Shown one piece after another: positions 32,462-44,552 of a DNA stretch of 64,000 nt (the first letter of the stretch is position 1; the number at the start of each line of letters is the position of its first letter). Under the pieces are notes generated by a model. The model did not search any database and had not been told where the DNA came from. It was given only the letters and a program-made list of their open reading frames with translations. The DNA lies in assembly GCF_905147365.1 (NCBI RefSeq), contig NC_056428.1, positions 5,858,001-5,922,000 on the forward strand, written 5' to 3'. Source of the stretch: Aricia agestis (Eukaryota > Arthropoda > Insecta > Lepidoptera > Lycaenidae). The translations under genes and the position numbers were made by a program.

Positions 32462-33339
32462 TCGCTTCGGTTATGCCGAATGAAATGATCTTTAAATTGG
32501 AGTATTGGCATACGGTTCAGATGTAATTGGACAGTTGGAACGAATGAAGAATTCGCTTCGGTCACGCTCGACCTCGCGTCGCGGAAGAAATGTCTAACAG
32601 GGTCATACTACCCACTAGTTCAGTATCTATCGTTTTGCTCTACTAATTCTCCCATTGTCTTATCCGGATCATATCAAGGCCGTATTCTTTGCATATTAGC
32701 TATACTTATCGAAACTGCTCGATCTACATGTAAATACAGATTTGTTGCAACACAAAATTACCTTTGGTTCCGTACTTGAGCAAGCGCAGCGGAGAGCAAT
32801 CTTAACATAATTCCGTACGGTAACGGCTGTAGATATGTTATTTATGTTATACAGAGGCAATAAAGATACAAATTCGTTCTTAATTATATTATAATATTTA
32901 GATAAATAATATGGTTAGCCCAAGTACGGAGTAGGAGAGCGTTAGATAAAACCAAAGTTTTAGCCATAGTAAGAAGGATTTTTAACGAAAGATCATCAAG
33001 ATATAGTTCAGGATGTAATTAATTTAATAACAATAAACCTTACATGTAAACGATGACCTTAAAGTTACGGCTACCTAGTAATTAGTTAAATAACTAAACA
33101 CAGATTAATAATTAGTTGTCTATGACGTTAGTGTTACCATAAAACTTTTTTGTTTAGTCTCGACTCTCGACACTTAATATTAAGATTTGGGACGATACGA
33201 AGGACTTGCTAAGTATTTTAGATCAGAAATGAAAGGATTTTGGAACAGGTCTTATTTTACTTTTAAGAAACTTATCTCTATAGCTCAGTAAGTGCTCTAT
33301 TTTTGATTAAAATAGTACCATCGAAGAAATTAATTCTTA
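32462..33339. other. No gene seen
   Basis: AT-rich. Contains CCGTACTTGAGCAAGCG and TTCCGTACGG words that resemble degraded retroelement ends, plus nothing coding. Confidence 0.4.
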
Positions 33340-33459
33340 GGCAGTTCACGGACCTACGTTAATTGGTCGGATTTTGTCAAATCAGTGTTAGCTGTGATCT
33401 GACGGATAGTTTTGACGTAAGTCGTAACGCGACCAAATACGAAGGTCCGCCAATCTGCC
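33340..33459. mobile_element. TA-flanked MITE
   Basis: Left GGCAGTTCACGGACCTACG and the complement of the right end (GGCAGATTGGCGGACCTTCG) are imperfect inverted repeats that continue to TTGGTCG. TA is on both sides (33338-33339 and 33460-33461). Length 120 bp. Confidence 0.65.
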
Positions 33460-33582
33460 TATAAATCGACTTCTCTGATAGTACCTATTATACAGTAATT
33501 CTCTTTCCTTCTTTATTCTTCTTTCTGATTCAGCAAGCAATCGTCGCTTGGCAAACCTCTTTTACTTAGTTGTCCAACATTA

Positions 33583-33786
33583 GTGAAATGTTATTCTACT
33601 TTTATCTCCATTATCGTAGCCCTTGCTTTTACAAGTAGCTTTGCACAACTTGCAGCCATGGTTTGCGAAACGCTAACAAAAATCACGATTTTGACATTTG
33701 GGAGCGGGCGGGAGTTGGTACATGGCATTTGCACGCATACTGATAAAATACCAACGGTTAGGAGAATCGATTTGAGTTTACAGTAA
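33583..33786 (+). other. Signal-peptide-like frame without ATG (weak)
   Basis: The frame reads (V)KCYSTFISIIVALAFTSSFAQ and on to a stop at 33786. A basic start, a hydrophobic run of about 14 residues and an FAQ-type end resemble a secretory leader. The first codon is GTG, and no in-frame ATG precedes the leader. Upstream, 33493-33534 is a pyrimidine tract ending in CAG, which could be a 3' splice site. It could be a coding exon, a start-lost pseudogene or coincidence; no homologue is recognised. Confidence 0.2.
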
Positions 33787-33879
33787 ACTGTTTAGATAGC
33801 TTGTGGTACAATAAATACGATTTTGTCACCGGGTCAAATAATATTTGTTCCTGCAAAAAAGTTATATTTGTTCCTGCAT

Positions 33880-34335
33880 AGGATGGACGCGACTTGCGTC
33901 CACTGCCTGTCAAAATATTTTAAACCTATAACGGCTTGGCCGATTTTGATGAAATTTTGTACTCTATCTGAAAATCTACTTCCAAAATTTGTGTTTTTTG
34001 TAGGGGAGATAATATTATTAAATATTAAAGTACACATAAAACTAAGGATTGTGTGCAAAATTCAAGTACCTACCTATTGCTATTATTGATATAGAGCAAA
34101 AAAGGCCAAAAAAATCACGTTTGTTGTATGGGAATAAATATTAAATATTCATTTTATTTTGTTTTTAGTATTTTTCATTATAGCGGCAACACATATACAC
34201 AATCTGTGAACATTTCAACTCTCTAGCTATTACCGTTCTTGAGTTATAGCCTGGAGATATACAGATGGACAGACGGACAACGAAGTCTTAGTAAATAGGG
34301 TCCCGTTTTTACCCTTTGAGTACATAATCCTAAAA
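33880..34335 (+). mobile_element. LINE-tail-like repeat
   Basis: Contains AACGGCTTGGCCGATTTTGA near the start and ATAGCGGCAACACATATAC, GAACATTTCAACTCTC, CTTGAGTTATAGCCTGG, CAGATGGACAGACGGAC and GGGTCCCGTTTTTACCC at the end. This phrase is a recurrent retroelement 3' end in Lepidoptera. Non-coding. Confidence 0.55.
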
Positions 34336-34930
34336 ATCAACATTTTTTTATTTCAAAAATAAAATGCCGGTCCTAAGGCAACCTTAGGCCCGGGAAAATT
34401 ATAAAAAAAAATTATGCGATAAAACTAAGATTCTAAAATTGTAACTTACCCACTTCATTCAATCACGCCTTCAAATATACGCCCAAATTAATTGAAAGTG
34501 ACAATAGCTATATGCACACAAACTAGTGCTAGACAATAGTAAAATAAGCAAACAATGAAATAAAATTTCCAAAAAAATGAACCATATTGCGCATACACTA
34601 AAATATGCTTAAATTTTAACCACCATAATAATTCTCCGAACTATATCCCGCTATATAACTGTCAGGCAAATTCGGGTCCTTCGCAAATATAACCATAACA
34701 AACAAGTTAGCGGTAACTCACAAATTAACCGTGCACGATTTTACCAGTTAAATTATAACTCGGAAAACTTAACTTTCTTGGCAAAATAAAAATTCTCAAA
34801 TTGCACGTAATGTTTAAAAGTCATTTAAGTTGTAAATCATCGTGTTTTGCATCAAAATTGTAGATTTTTCCTTGAAAAATACAATCAAGTAAGATCATAA
34901 ATGAAATAGTTTATACGTAATAAATAATTT
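34336..34930. other. No gene seen
   Basis: AT-rich unique-looking sequence. The CCGGTCCTAAGGCAACCTTAGGC stretch near 34370 is a short inverted repeat. Confidence 0.35.
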
Positions 34931-35270
34931 ATACGTGGGAGAGCCATGCTTCGGCACGAATGGGCCGGCTCGACCGGATAAATACCACGTTCTCACAGAA
35001 AACCGGCGTGAAACAGCGCTTGCGCTGTGATTTCGCCGAGTGAGTGAGTTTACCGGAGGCCCAATCTCCTAACCCCTACCCTATTCCCTTCCCTACCCTC
35101 AACTTTTCCCTTCCCTTCCCTTCCCTACCCTCCCCTATTACCCTATTCCCTCTTAAAAGGCCGGCAACGCACCTGCAGCTCTTCTGATGCTGCGAGTGTC
35201 CATGGGCGACGGAAGTTGCTTTCCATCAGACCCGTTTGCTCGTTTGCCCCCTTATTTCATAAAAAAAAAA
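34931..35270 (+). mobile_element. SINE-A, full length
   Basis: The best plus-strand copy: ATACGTGGGAGAGCCATGC head, GGGCCGGCTCGACCGG, GCGCTTGCGCTGTG hairpin, pyrimidine tract, GCCGGCAACGCACCTGCAGC, CATGGGCGACGG and CTTATTTCAT with a 10-A tail at 35261-35270. GGTG is missing from the usual CATCAGGTGACCC. Confidence 0.85.
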
Positions 35271-37097
35271 TAGCAAGAGAACCAAATATTATTAAGTTTG
35301 GAAATATTAACTTTGGAAACGACGTGAGAATACCAACACCAAAGATTACTAAATATTGAAACTAAAGCCTCAGATCGACCTTCAGAGACAACCAAAAATG
35401 TGTTGTTCAAATAAAAATGCACCCATTGGCGCGTGGAGAAACGCTTTCTAAACAATCGCAGAATTGTCGCACCATGAAACACTTTGTTGATACAATTAAA
35501 TTAACGTAAACAGATAAAAAAGAAAACGCAGTAGAAAGTGTTAAATTATTGAATTTTATACGGACACCCTGATGAGGTGATTAAGTATTATGTAAATCTT
35601 AGATTGACGTATCCGTTGCTTAATTGACTAAAAAAAACGTGAAACGGAAGCGTCATTTAATTTTTTTACGTGCGTGATCTTGGCGGAGTTTTTACCGTTA
35701 AAATGCGCCGCAAAAGGCTGCAAGATCGAGCTATACCACCATGAAACTTCCACTCAAACTGCCGCATAGAATATTTAATTATGTTTAATATTCGTGACTA
35801 CATACCAATAAGAATCTGAAGTAAAATAGCTTACAGAAGTTAATCTACAAAGCCAGGGACCGTCTTTAAACAAAAAATACTTATACAGAATTTATAACAG
35901 CCAGAACAGCAAACAAAACGCGGATAATGAAATACCATAAGTATCCGAGGAATCTCCATGTTGTATAACACCTATACAAACGGAGAAACGCTCCGATAAC
36001 CCAAGGTTCCAGCGCCATTTTGGAACCGTTTGAAATTAGAACATTTTTATTTTTTATTTTTTGTGTTAAATGCCAGTGAGTTGTAATTATGCTCAGATTA
36101 TTAAATGTTTCTTAGCCTAGATGAATTTTTACTTTTCTGAACAGAATTCGCATGCAGATAGTAAAATAGTTTTGACTTCAAATTTAAGAATATAATTAAA
36201 TAAAGGTATTGGTTTCTGTAAAAAGTAACCATCCAACTTGAAAATTTGCGTGTTATGGGTAAGTATAATATTATGGATTTTATTTTATTATATATAATCT
36301 TGAAGAAAGAACATTTGAAACGTCATCTTCGTGAATAGCAAAAGGGAGTGCGAAAAGTATGAAGAGAAATTCATAAGGTCACAGCTCAAGACTACTTTCG
36401 CTATGTACTTGTAAGTTGTAACAGGTATTTCTTACGTAACTAATAAGGTCTCGGCCAAATGTCTTGACACATGCGCATGCAAGTTTCATGCAAAGAAGCA
36501 AAAAATTAAAGGCTGGCAAGTCTTTATGGCAAAAGCATGTTTTTTATTGAAAAAAATAATATTATTCTAACCACAAAATGTAAAATCACATGACGAAAAA
36601 CCGGTTAGTATCAAAACTTGCTCGCCGTGTATTAATAAAGTTTCGACATGTCACTTTATCATGTGATATTTATACCTAAACAACCTTACTTCTAACCAGT
36701 TAAAAAGAATATTTATTTAACCTTTTAGAGGGTTCTTATAACCTCAGCTTTTGTTGTCGTTTACATTCGAAAATCAAAATTCTATTTATAAATTATTTCG
36801 ATTGTTATCAAAGTTTTTCCTTTTAATAAGTTGAACCAATAACTTCATGACCATGAAGTTTTACGTAAACTTACAAGCTTTCACATTATCGCTTAAAAGG
36901 TAAAATTTCGTATCGATTTGAGTTATTTCATGTAGGTTTACATATACATAACATTTGACATTGGCACGAATTGAGCTCGCTACGTGCAAAAGGTCAGCAT
37001 AATATATTTTTCACCATCCGTCTACAATTTTTACACGATTCAATGATTCAATGTGGCGCCAATTTTTACATTTAACTTTTTTATTCGGTAGGTTTTT
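35271..37097. other. No gene seen
   Basis: AT-rich DNA of about 1.8 kb. A 76-codon minus-strand frame (35252-35482) begins near the SINE tail and has no recognisable domain. No repeat boundary was found. Confidence 0.45.
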
Positions 37098-37292
37098 GTT
37101 TTTTTTATTGGCATGTGCCAAAGTTTGACATTTCAAATCCCTAAAAGTAAAATTTCAAATTTAAAACACAAACACTTTTTTGCTGTTTGAGTGTGTGACT
37201 GCCATGTTTTTTTTTCTAATTTCCATTTGTGCCAAAGCCTGCTACTTCGAATCCTGCAAAGTTGAAAATGTGAAGTTTCGAATTTAGAACAC
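37098..37292. repeat. Degenerate two-copy tandem repeat (~114 bp)
   Basis: TGTGCCAAAG, ACATTTCAAATCC, AAATTTCAAATTTAAAACAC in the first copy correspond to TGTGCCAAAG, ACTTCGAATCC, AAGTTTCGAATTTAGAACAC in the second. Both copies end in ACACAAAC. This is an old local duplication. Confidence 0.5.
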
Positions 37293-37964
37293 AAACGGTT
37301 ATTAAACTAATTTATGCACTGATTCTAACGATGAGCACGAATGCAATTTAGCCATCGATCATCATTATCGATACTTTTAAGTGTTTAGCACATTTCGCAT
37401 AGCAATTTCAACCGTAAGTTGTGCTATTAAAGTGGAAATTCCAGCGATAATGTGAGATGTGCCTTTGAACTTTTAAGCGTAGATTATGAAAATGCAATAC
37501 GTGATGCGCCCGTGTCGAAGTTTCAAATGTACCCTCATTAACTTAATAACAGATTACAAAATTGGCAGCGAGTCTCGCGCCCGAATAATTTGCACTACAA
37601 TAATTTTAAACGAGCTAAGTAATAACTTTAGCTTTTATTATAGCTCTCACTATTACTATTCTAACGGCCTCACTCAAACATTTAATGAATAGTTAACTTC
37701 AATTTAATGATGAGCGTGACAGAAATATGGATGGAATTTACGTCATTGACTTCATTAAATTAAAGTTAAATATCATTAAATCTCTACTATAAGCTTTATC
37801 TTGTGCATTGACGGAGCAGCCGGTTAGAAGACTTTCCAAACTAATGCAATACAAACATAGCCGGCTTCCGTCCAAACGGACGTTTGAATGCATTTTATGT
37901 ACGTTTTTGGAGAGTGGACCGGTCATTTGCTTGAATGGGCGTATCGTCAATTCAATCTTCACTT
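37293..37964. other. No gene seen
   Basis: Overlapping short frames lie on both strands at 37738-38053. None carries a recognisable domain. Confidence 0.4.
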
Positions 37965-38110
37965 ATAAAGCGGAACAGTTTTTCAGTTTGAAAGCGCTAA
38001 TCTCACGAAATACTGGGCCGATTTTTGTGTTATTTGGCACATTTATAGAATAGACCACGGGGAAAGACATAGGCTATTTTTGCGGGATTATTCTTTATTT
38101 ACACGGGCAA
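37965..38110 (+). mobile_element. Helitron-like F5, truncated
   Basis: CTTATAAAGCGGAACAG, GCGCTAATCTCACG, TACTGGGCCGATTTTTGTG, TTATTTGGCACATTTATAG and GACCACGGGGAAAGACATAG. The 3' hairpin and CTAG are missing. Confidence 0.5.
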
Positions 38111-39095
38111 AAACCCTTATCCAGTTAGTCCCTATTATAAGTTGGAGGTTGCTACAGCCACTTATGCCATTTCCGACAACATTTTAAACTGTTTGCAGAA
38201 GTTAAATAAACCTCTAACAACGGAAACATATTTTAACTTTATCTTTCGTTTTTTATTCGTGTATTATTTAGTTAAGGCTTGTAACAAGCTTTTACTATCA
38301 GTGTATAAACAGTAGAGGGTGCTATAAAATTTTTGTTTGAACTTCTTACCACCTTTGAAGTTTTTTGTTGTTGGCTCCGACAACAAAAAACTACATTGTT
38401 TTTAGAAATACATTGTTTTTAGAAATGTCATCAGACACATGGTGACAATTCATTCAAGGACAAAACAATATTTTTATGCTGCGTGCACACAAGATTCCAC
38501 AAATTTCGCTTGGCATTTGGAAGTCGCTTACACGATTGCGAATGCGTCCTTTGATCTGTATCCAAAAACCGACACTACACCGGATCGGATACAAACGTCC
38601 TACGAATAATAGTAGCAAGCGTCCATAAGCTCACGCAAGCCCAGCACTCTCTTTACACGCTTGTGCTTGTGGACGCTGGTCAAGCCTTGGCAAGCATGGT
38701 AACGAAGCATTAAAGGGTTCCGTCACTAAAAATTTTGAGAACTGCTGATTTAAAAAATATTAGTAAAGTTTGTATCGCTAGCGTTGTTCACGGGTCATCT
38801 AGTATCAAATATCATATTATAATTTTGTAAAGACAAACAGTTTGTTAGCCATTTTGCTATACATTAACAATTCAAATAGTAGTTTTATCACATTACCTTG
38901 CGTAACACCTGCCATAGTATATCAATAGTCCAGTAGCACAATACCTGCAACAAAAAGATAAATTAAAATAATTGTTCTCTCGAAGCCACCAATTAAAGTA
39001 ATCAAACTGAGAGGTTACTCAATACTCAATGTTGTTACTATGAGTTTCTGATTATTACGCAATATACAACAGACATTTTCTTAGTATTTTGTCTG
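38111..39095. other. No gene; small hairpin and 19-bp duplication
   Basis: Hairpin AGTTTTTTGTTGT / ACAACAAAAAACT at 38359-38392, directly followed by two tandem TACATTGTTTTTAGAAAT copies. GGGTCATCTAGTAT near 38790 resembles a Helitron 3' terminus. The piece at 38480-38700 is less AT-rich but unassigned. Confidence 0.45.
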
Positions 39096-39540
39096 TGACC
39101 TCTTTTGGCGCTGAAACGATTTTGACGAAACTTCGGCATGGTAACACCTTGACTGTCGAGAAAGGGCAATGTAGATTAGGGACACTCTACCCCCAACCGC
39201 ATTGTCGAGCCCCACCCACCGAGTCTACTTCCAAAGGTAGTTTTATGAGGCTCTACTCCCAAGCGTTTGAAGAAGTCTACTTCCAAACGTTGTTTAGGAG
39301 GCTTTACCTGGAAAAGTAGTTTTGGGAGGCTCTACCTCCAAACATAGTATTGAGAGGCTCTACCTCCAAACGTAGTTTTGAGACGCTTTATTTCCAAACG
39401 TAGCTTTTAAAGGCTATAAGCCCGAAACTAACTTTTGGGACACTCTACCTCCCAATCTGAGTTTTTAAAGGCTCTATATCTCATATTTAAGGAGATCCCA
39501 ATTTTGGGAGACTGTACCTACCCCCAAACCCTGAAACCCA
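39096..39540 (+). repeat. Degenerate ~36-bp minisatellite in a LINE-tail-like repeat
   Basis: A leader (GCGCTGAAACGATTTTGACG, GGCATGGTAACACCTTG) is followed from about 39180 by around ten diverged units of the form GAGGCTCTACCTCCAAACGT plus AGTTTTG. Unit lengths vary, and the last units near 39480-39540 are nearly unrecognisable. The frame through it (39089-39319) is a repeat by-product. Confidence 0.65.
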
Positions 39541-40865
39541 GTTTTTGGGCTACCATCTGGTGTCACGCAACTCGGTATTTTGATACGTAACAGAAAGTGA
39601 AATTAACGAAAGTAAGAGGCGATCAGACTGGTCCATCGGATCCGCCAAAATCGATCGATTCTCGACTCAAACACGACGTGATACAGTTCAAATTCGAACA
39701 AAAGAACGTTTCCGATAATAAAATCAATTATGTTGGAAAATAATTAGCACAAGATCCGGTGAAAGAATGAACTCGTAGTACCCTGATTGTACCATTTTAT
39801 TGTAACTATAAAGCAGCTTTGTTTTTTTTTTTCAAACGAGCGTTGGTCCATTGTTGGCAGGCTCAAGAGCGGTAACAAACCACGAAACTCTTTGATGGCA
39901 TCTTTTGATACGATAAACAAATAGTTGCATAAAAAAATTGCGAGCATCGTCTAATAAAATAAGTAAATAGGAAGCATTAAACAGCAACTATTAGCAAAAT
40001 AGTATTTACTATTTGGTTATAATAAGAAGGCATAACATAATATAACTAACACTCACGCCTTACAATAAAAATCAGAGCTTAGGCCCTATGTTGCAGTGGG
40101 ACAAACATTCAAGCTGTCAAAATCGTTGCCCCTGTTTAGTTTTTGTCGGTTAAGAGGATACACCAGGGGCGAGAGAAATTGAAAATAGGTATTTGAAAAT
40201 GTATTGCTGTCTCACCAATCTCAAGTCTCCCACCGCAGAGCGCGATAGAGACAACACGACAAAAGTTATAATAAAAGAACAGAAAATCTTCGATTAGTTG
40301 TCCGCTGATTCCTTCTCCAAAACTTAACCGATTTAAGTAATTGTTTCATTAAGAATTAAAGCAAGGCTTGAGCTGTGTTCCTATGTTTTATTTATTTTTT
40401 GTATATTTTAGCCAGTTTTGTTTTCTGGGTGTTTGAACACAGAGGAAAATCTGGCCATTTTTTGGGTTTTTGAACGTTCTTATCTTTTTTAATAATTAAA
40501 TTATGAAAAAAAAGAAAACATAGGGACATGCTAATGGTGGCCATACATATTCAGGAAAAAAATCATAACTCTACTGGCATTATCCAGGGAGGAAACAGGG
40601 GACAACGTTTGTATGGAAAAACGGCGGTGTGGACTCCTCTTAAACGTGGTCCCTCGATTCTCGGCTCACGAGATGCCAAGGCGTTGAACTCTATTGAACG
40701 TGCGTAGAATACGAAGCACTTGTCTACGCAACTGTATCTATCAACTATAAACATATATACAGTTTAATGTATTATGTATTGTCTACACAAATGCAATTCG
40801 AAAGTGAAATTGTTGTTGATAAAAGTAAATCGATATAAGCACAGTATAAATATGTTGTTTTACAG
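39541..40865. other. No gene seen
   Basis: AT-rich. The phrase CCCTATGTTGCAGTGGGAC at about 40083 resembles a non-LTR retroelement 3' end. The minus-strand frame 40563-40754 is unrecognised. Confidence 0.4.
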
Positions 40866-40985
40866 ACACACTCAGAGACGAATATTAATTACTTAACTGT
40901 AATTAAATGAATAATATAACAAATGTTAATATTATAGAGCTTAAGTCAATATCTTGTAATCAAAATTCGTCTCTGACTGCGGCAG
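40866..40985. repeat. Inverted-repeat family L, copy b (empty site)
   Basis: CACACTCAGAGACGAATATT at left is mirrored by AATTCGTCTCTGACTGCGGC at right. It contains the uninterrupted AATTACTTAACTGTAATTAA; in copy c (45497-46057) the TTAA of that string carries an inserted element. Confidence 0.65.
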
Positions 40986-41325
40986 TATTATCGCTTGGTA
41001 ATGTTTTTTTTTTTATTAACTAGCTCAACACAGAGACAAGTAATTAAACGCGTTTTGCATCTTATAATTAGAGACATTATATTATTACATAAAATAATTA
41101 CAATGTTAATTTCAATACGGAAACATACTGTTTTCAATAAATGAGACGGATGATCCTTGCGGCTCTATTTAAATTACCACCATTAGTTATCTAGGTCTTT
41201 TATGGTTATCTGTCTAGTCTGGGATCATTCGATCGGTCCGCTTGATGAATTTCTAGCTCTTAACTAACGGTACATCGCATTATCTACTTCCTTATAATAT
41301 ATCAATAGTTCAGACAGATTAAATA

Positions 41326-41541
41326 CAAGATGATGCCCGTAACTGTTGCGCCAAAAGTCGTTTATTGCGCGGTAACTGTATACAGTAACAGTTTTACCGG
41401 GATAAGCATTATCCCTTATCCTTTCCCGGGGGCCGGGACTCAAAATATCTCCGTACCAAGTTACAGCAAAATCGGTTCAGCGGTTTGGGCGGGAAGCGGT
41501 AACAGACAGACACACTTTCGCATTTATAATATTAGTATGGA
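41326..41541 (-). mobile_element. Helitron-like F1, near full length
   Basis: On the minus strand it begins TCCATACTAATATTATAAAT at 41541 and includes GTGTGTCTGTCTG, CCCGCCCAAACCGC, TGAACCGATTTTGCTG and GAGTCCCGGCC. It ends GGCGCAACAGTTACGGGCAT. The terminal CTAG is changed to CTTG-like. A 20-bp insertion around CGGTAACTGTATACAG disrupts the CGGTTCCCGC block. Confidence 0.7.
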
Positions 41542-41648
41542 TGACTTGGATGTATCATGTATTATACAGTAGATCATCAGCCGAAGTTAGACCGAATGGG
41601 CGCACTCTCCCTTGAATGTTAATTATTTCTTACTTTTCAGCGATGTGA

Positions 41649-41974
41649 CCATGGGCGTACCGAGGGGGGGGGGGGGCAGGGGGGGGCAGCTGCCCCCCCT
41701 GGATCATGTTGACGTCTAAGTATATTATCTAGTACTTTTATCTATAAAATTAAAAATTAAGAAAATGAATTTTGCCATTAGTTTGCAATATAATATTTTT
41801 ACAACTAAAAATTATTAATTTTTTATTCTTTATAAAACACCTAGCTTATGAAAAATCTGATTTGCCCCCCCCCCCCCCTCCCCTGGCCGAGAACCTGGGT
41901 AATTTGCCCCCCCTGGCACCAGAACCTTGGTAATTTGCCCCCCCCTCTGGCCCAGAACCTGGGTACGCCCATGG
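41649..41974. mobile_element. hAT-type MITE with G- and C-runs
   Basis: Termini CCATGGGCGTACC and GGTACGCCCATGG; flanking octamers CGATGTGA (41641-41648) and CGATGTCT (41975-41982) match at six of eight positions, fitting an aged 8-bp hAT duplication. Just inside are a G-run with GGGGGGGCAGCTGCCCCCCC (41662-41700) and, at the right, a C-run followed by three copies of a GAACCTGGGTAATTTGCCCC-type unit. Confidence 0.7.
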
Positions 41975-41982
41975 CGATGTCT

Positions 41983-43532
41983 TAGTAATTTTATCCCATT
42001 TTAGGGATGGATAGGGAACTATAAAAAGACCCAAAATCAAATACAGTACAACTCATAATTGCAACCACAAATGAATATTAAGTAGAGACTTAATTAGCAA
42101 AACGTTACCTCCTCTCGTCACCACTAACGAACGCAATATCACATTCATATATTACATACTTAGTTTAATTAATTTTAGGATACGAAATTAAGGACATATT
42201 TATTTACCGTCAGTAAATTCATAGTATGTAATTTAGATAGATAATACGTAATTTAGTCGGGTTACGTCTAGTCAAGACAGATCATCATCACGTGACATTT
42301 GGGGGTGGGGGGATTGAATAAAATCTCACGAAATCTCACCAGGGGGGGAGAGACGCTTACTCGTATAGCTATAATTCCATCCTCATAATATAATTATGTT
42401 ACTTTGCTACACCTGTATAAGTTATCCCTTCTCTATTTACCAGGGGAACTAACACTTCATAAAGCTACATCTAAAATGATGTAAATCAGCTCATTAGTAT
42501 GAACCACAGTTCCCGAACCGGCCGCTTTCGACATGGGTAAATATTGTGGGTCAATGAACTTAGCATAAGGCTTCAATAGTTACGTATACTTATAGCGTGT
42601 TAGCCCTCGTCTATAGTACGTTAATTACAAAGTGTACTTAGCTTCTTAGCCCTTGTCAATTATTACTACCTACAGATACTTTACATCCACCCGCGAAAAA
42701 TGATAATTTTATGCAATCCGAGGAGTAGGAAATTTGGATGTACTTGGTTTAAAATTTAAATTACTAAGCCGCTAAACCTATTTAGTATAACCTATAGGAA
42801 ATAGGAATCAGTATAACCTATTTAGCATAGACTTGGTTCCTGAAGAAGCTCAAAGGATATTATTTATCGGGGCTAGGCGAATTTCACCTATGCCTACTTT
42901 TTGAAGTTTTTTGAGAAGAGTTTATCCTTATATTGATTAGCTGTTTCACGCCAATCAAAAGCAATAAACAACAGCCAAAAAACCTTAAAACCGATCATCG
43001 GTCTGGCATGAACACAATATGATGAAGTTCTCTACATATTTTGCATGTTGAATGAGTTATGTTCATTAACATAACACTTAAGCTAATTACGAGTGTTTAT
43101 ATGCATCATCAATTAATTAGAAATCGACAAGAGCAATGCTCTTTTGATGCGTGCGTAATTATTAATACAATAATTAGTATTTTTATACGTAAACTATAAT
43201 ATGTAATATGTGCCCACGTTGAAGTTCGTAAAATTAAAAGTACTCGTAGTCTAATTGCCGCAGACGAAAATTAATAACTAGAAACTGTTTATAAATGTAT
43301 ATTTTAACATAAAGGCCCATAAATTATCAGTTCTTAAACTCTTCATTTAACACCTCCATCGTGGGTATCGGGTATCGCAGACACAATAGTGAATAGATTT
43401 TCAATTTTTATGCGGCAGATAGAAGGAAAGAATATTACAAAGAAGTGAACATTAATATCACCAAAGTGCAACCTAAAAAAGTTAAAAATTGTGTTGTAGT
43501 TGGCTGCCTGTCGAAAAACAAGCGTTATTTAA
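41983..43532. other. No gene; repeat fragment at about 42275-42360
   Basis: The fragment reads TCACGTGACATTTGGGGG, GAATAAAATCTCACG, AAATCTCACCAGGGGGGG, a phrase known from insect retroelements. The rest is AT-rich and unassigned. Confidence 0.4.
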
Positions 43533-44109
43533 AGGGTCCCGAAGACGATCAAACGGTTTGACTCAAACACGTAAATTTTGGTTTGACTCAAACTGATTTG
43601 ATCGTTTACAAAGCTAGTTTGAACGGTTTGTCAAACATTTACGTGTTTGAAGCTTGTTTGATGAAATTTCATATTTTCGTTGTATTTGACGCGCCGTTTG
43701 ATCGTGTTCCGACGTGTTTGATCAAACCCGCTTAGTTTAGTGCTGGATTCTGAAGAAGAAAAAAAAGAAGCTGTAGTTTCTAGCACTTTCTGTAGATATT
43801 CGTGGGTAAGACGATATTATTTTAGTCGATAGGCCATACCATTAATTTGGACCAAAGTCGTTTTGTTTTTTTTTTTTCTCTTCTGACGCAGGACAATAAC
43901 GTTATAAACATAAGATATGAAAAACGCGATCCCCGTTCTAGAATAGAGTCTAGACTCTAGAGCATCTTCTGCATCACAAGACGTGTACACGACAGCGCGT
44001 ATTAAATGAAACTGCGCAGTGTCGTTTGACAAACCATTCAAACCGAAATCAAACGGTTGCATCAAACAGGTACGGTTTGAATCAAACCGTTTGATCTTCT
44101 CGGGGGCCC
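43533..44109. mobile_element. TTAA-flanked element with TTTGA/TCAAAC subterminal repeats
   Basis: The left end reads AGGGTCCCGAAGACGATC then AAACGGTTTGA. The complement of the right end reads GGGCCCCCGAGAAGATC then AAACGGTTTGA. TTAA is on both sides (43529-43532 and 44110-44113). At least a dozen copies of CAAAC/GTTTGA words, including GTGTTTGATCAAAC, cluster within 200 bp of the left end and 70 bp of the right. A TTAA target is typical of piggyBac-like elements. The 82-codon frame inside is unrecognised. Confidence 0.7.
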
Positions 44110-44113
44110 TTAA

Positions 44114-44552
44114 TAATAGTAATGACTAATGACAAATGACACAGTCTCATTGTCAAAGGTCAAAAGCATGACAAAATGACCTTCATTAGACCTTCCGTTA
44201 AGTTCTAAATATAATATTGCAATTGCTAACCGGAACTGCAGCTAGGAAGTATAATGTTATCTAGGCAATGTCCCAGAAATAGAATAGAAAAGAATAATAT
44301 TTATTGTATTAATGTGGAATCAAAGAGTTCTTACAATATTACAATTATTGTATAAAGCATGAACATATAATATAATATATAAAGTACAACAAGATCGGGA
44401 TAGTCGTTTACGAGACAGAAGGATAATTGTATACGAAAACGCTAAAGAATTTGTATGAATATCTGATCTGGAAAATTATTTATATAAACGTTGATAATTG
44501 CTAGAAAATTCAATTAATCTTTACAGAGTACCTAATTTTAAAATCTGCACAA
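44114..44552. other. No gene seen
   Basis: AT-rich, unassigned. Confidence 0.35.
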
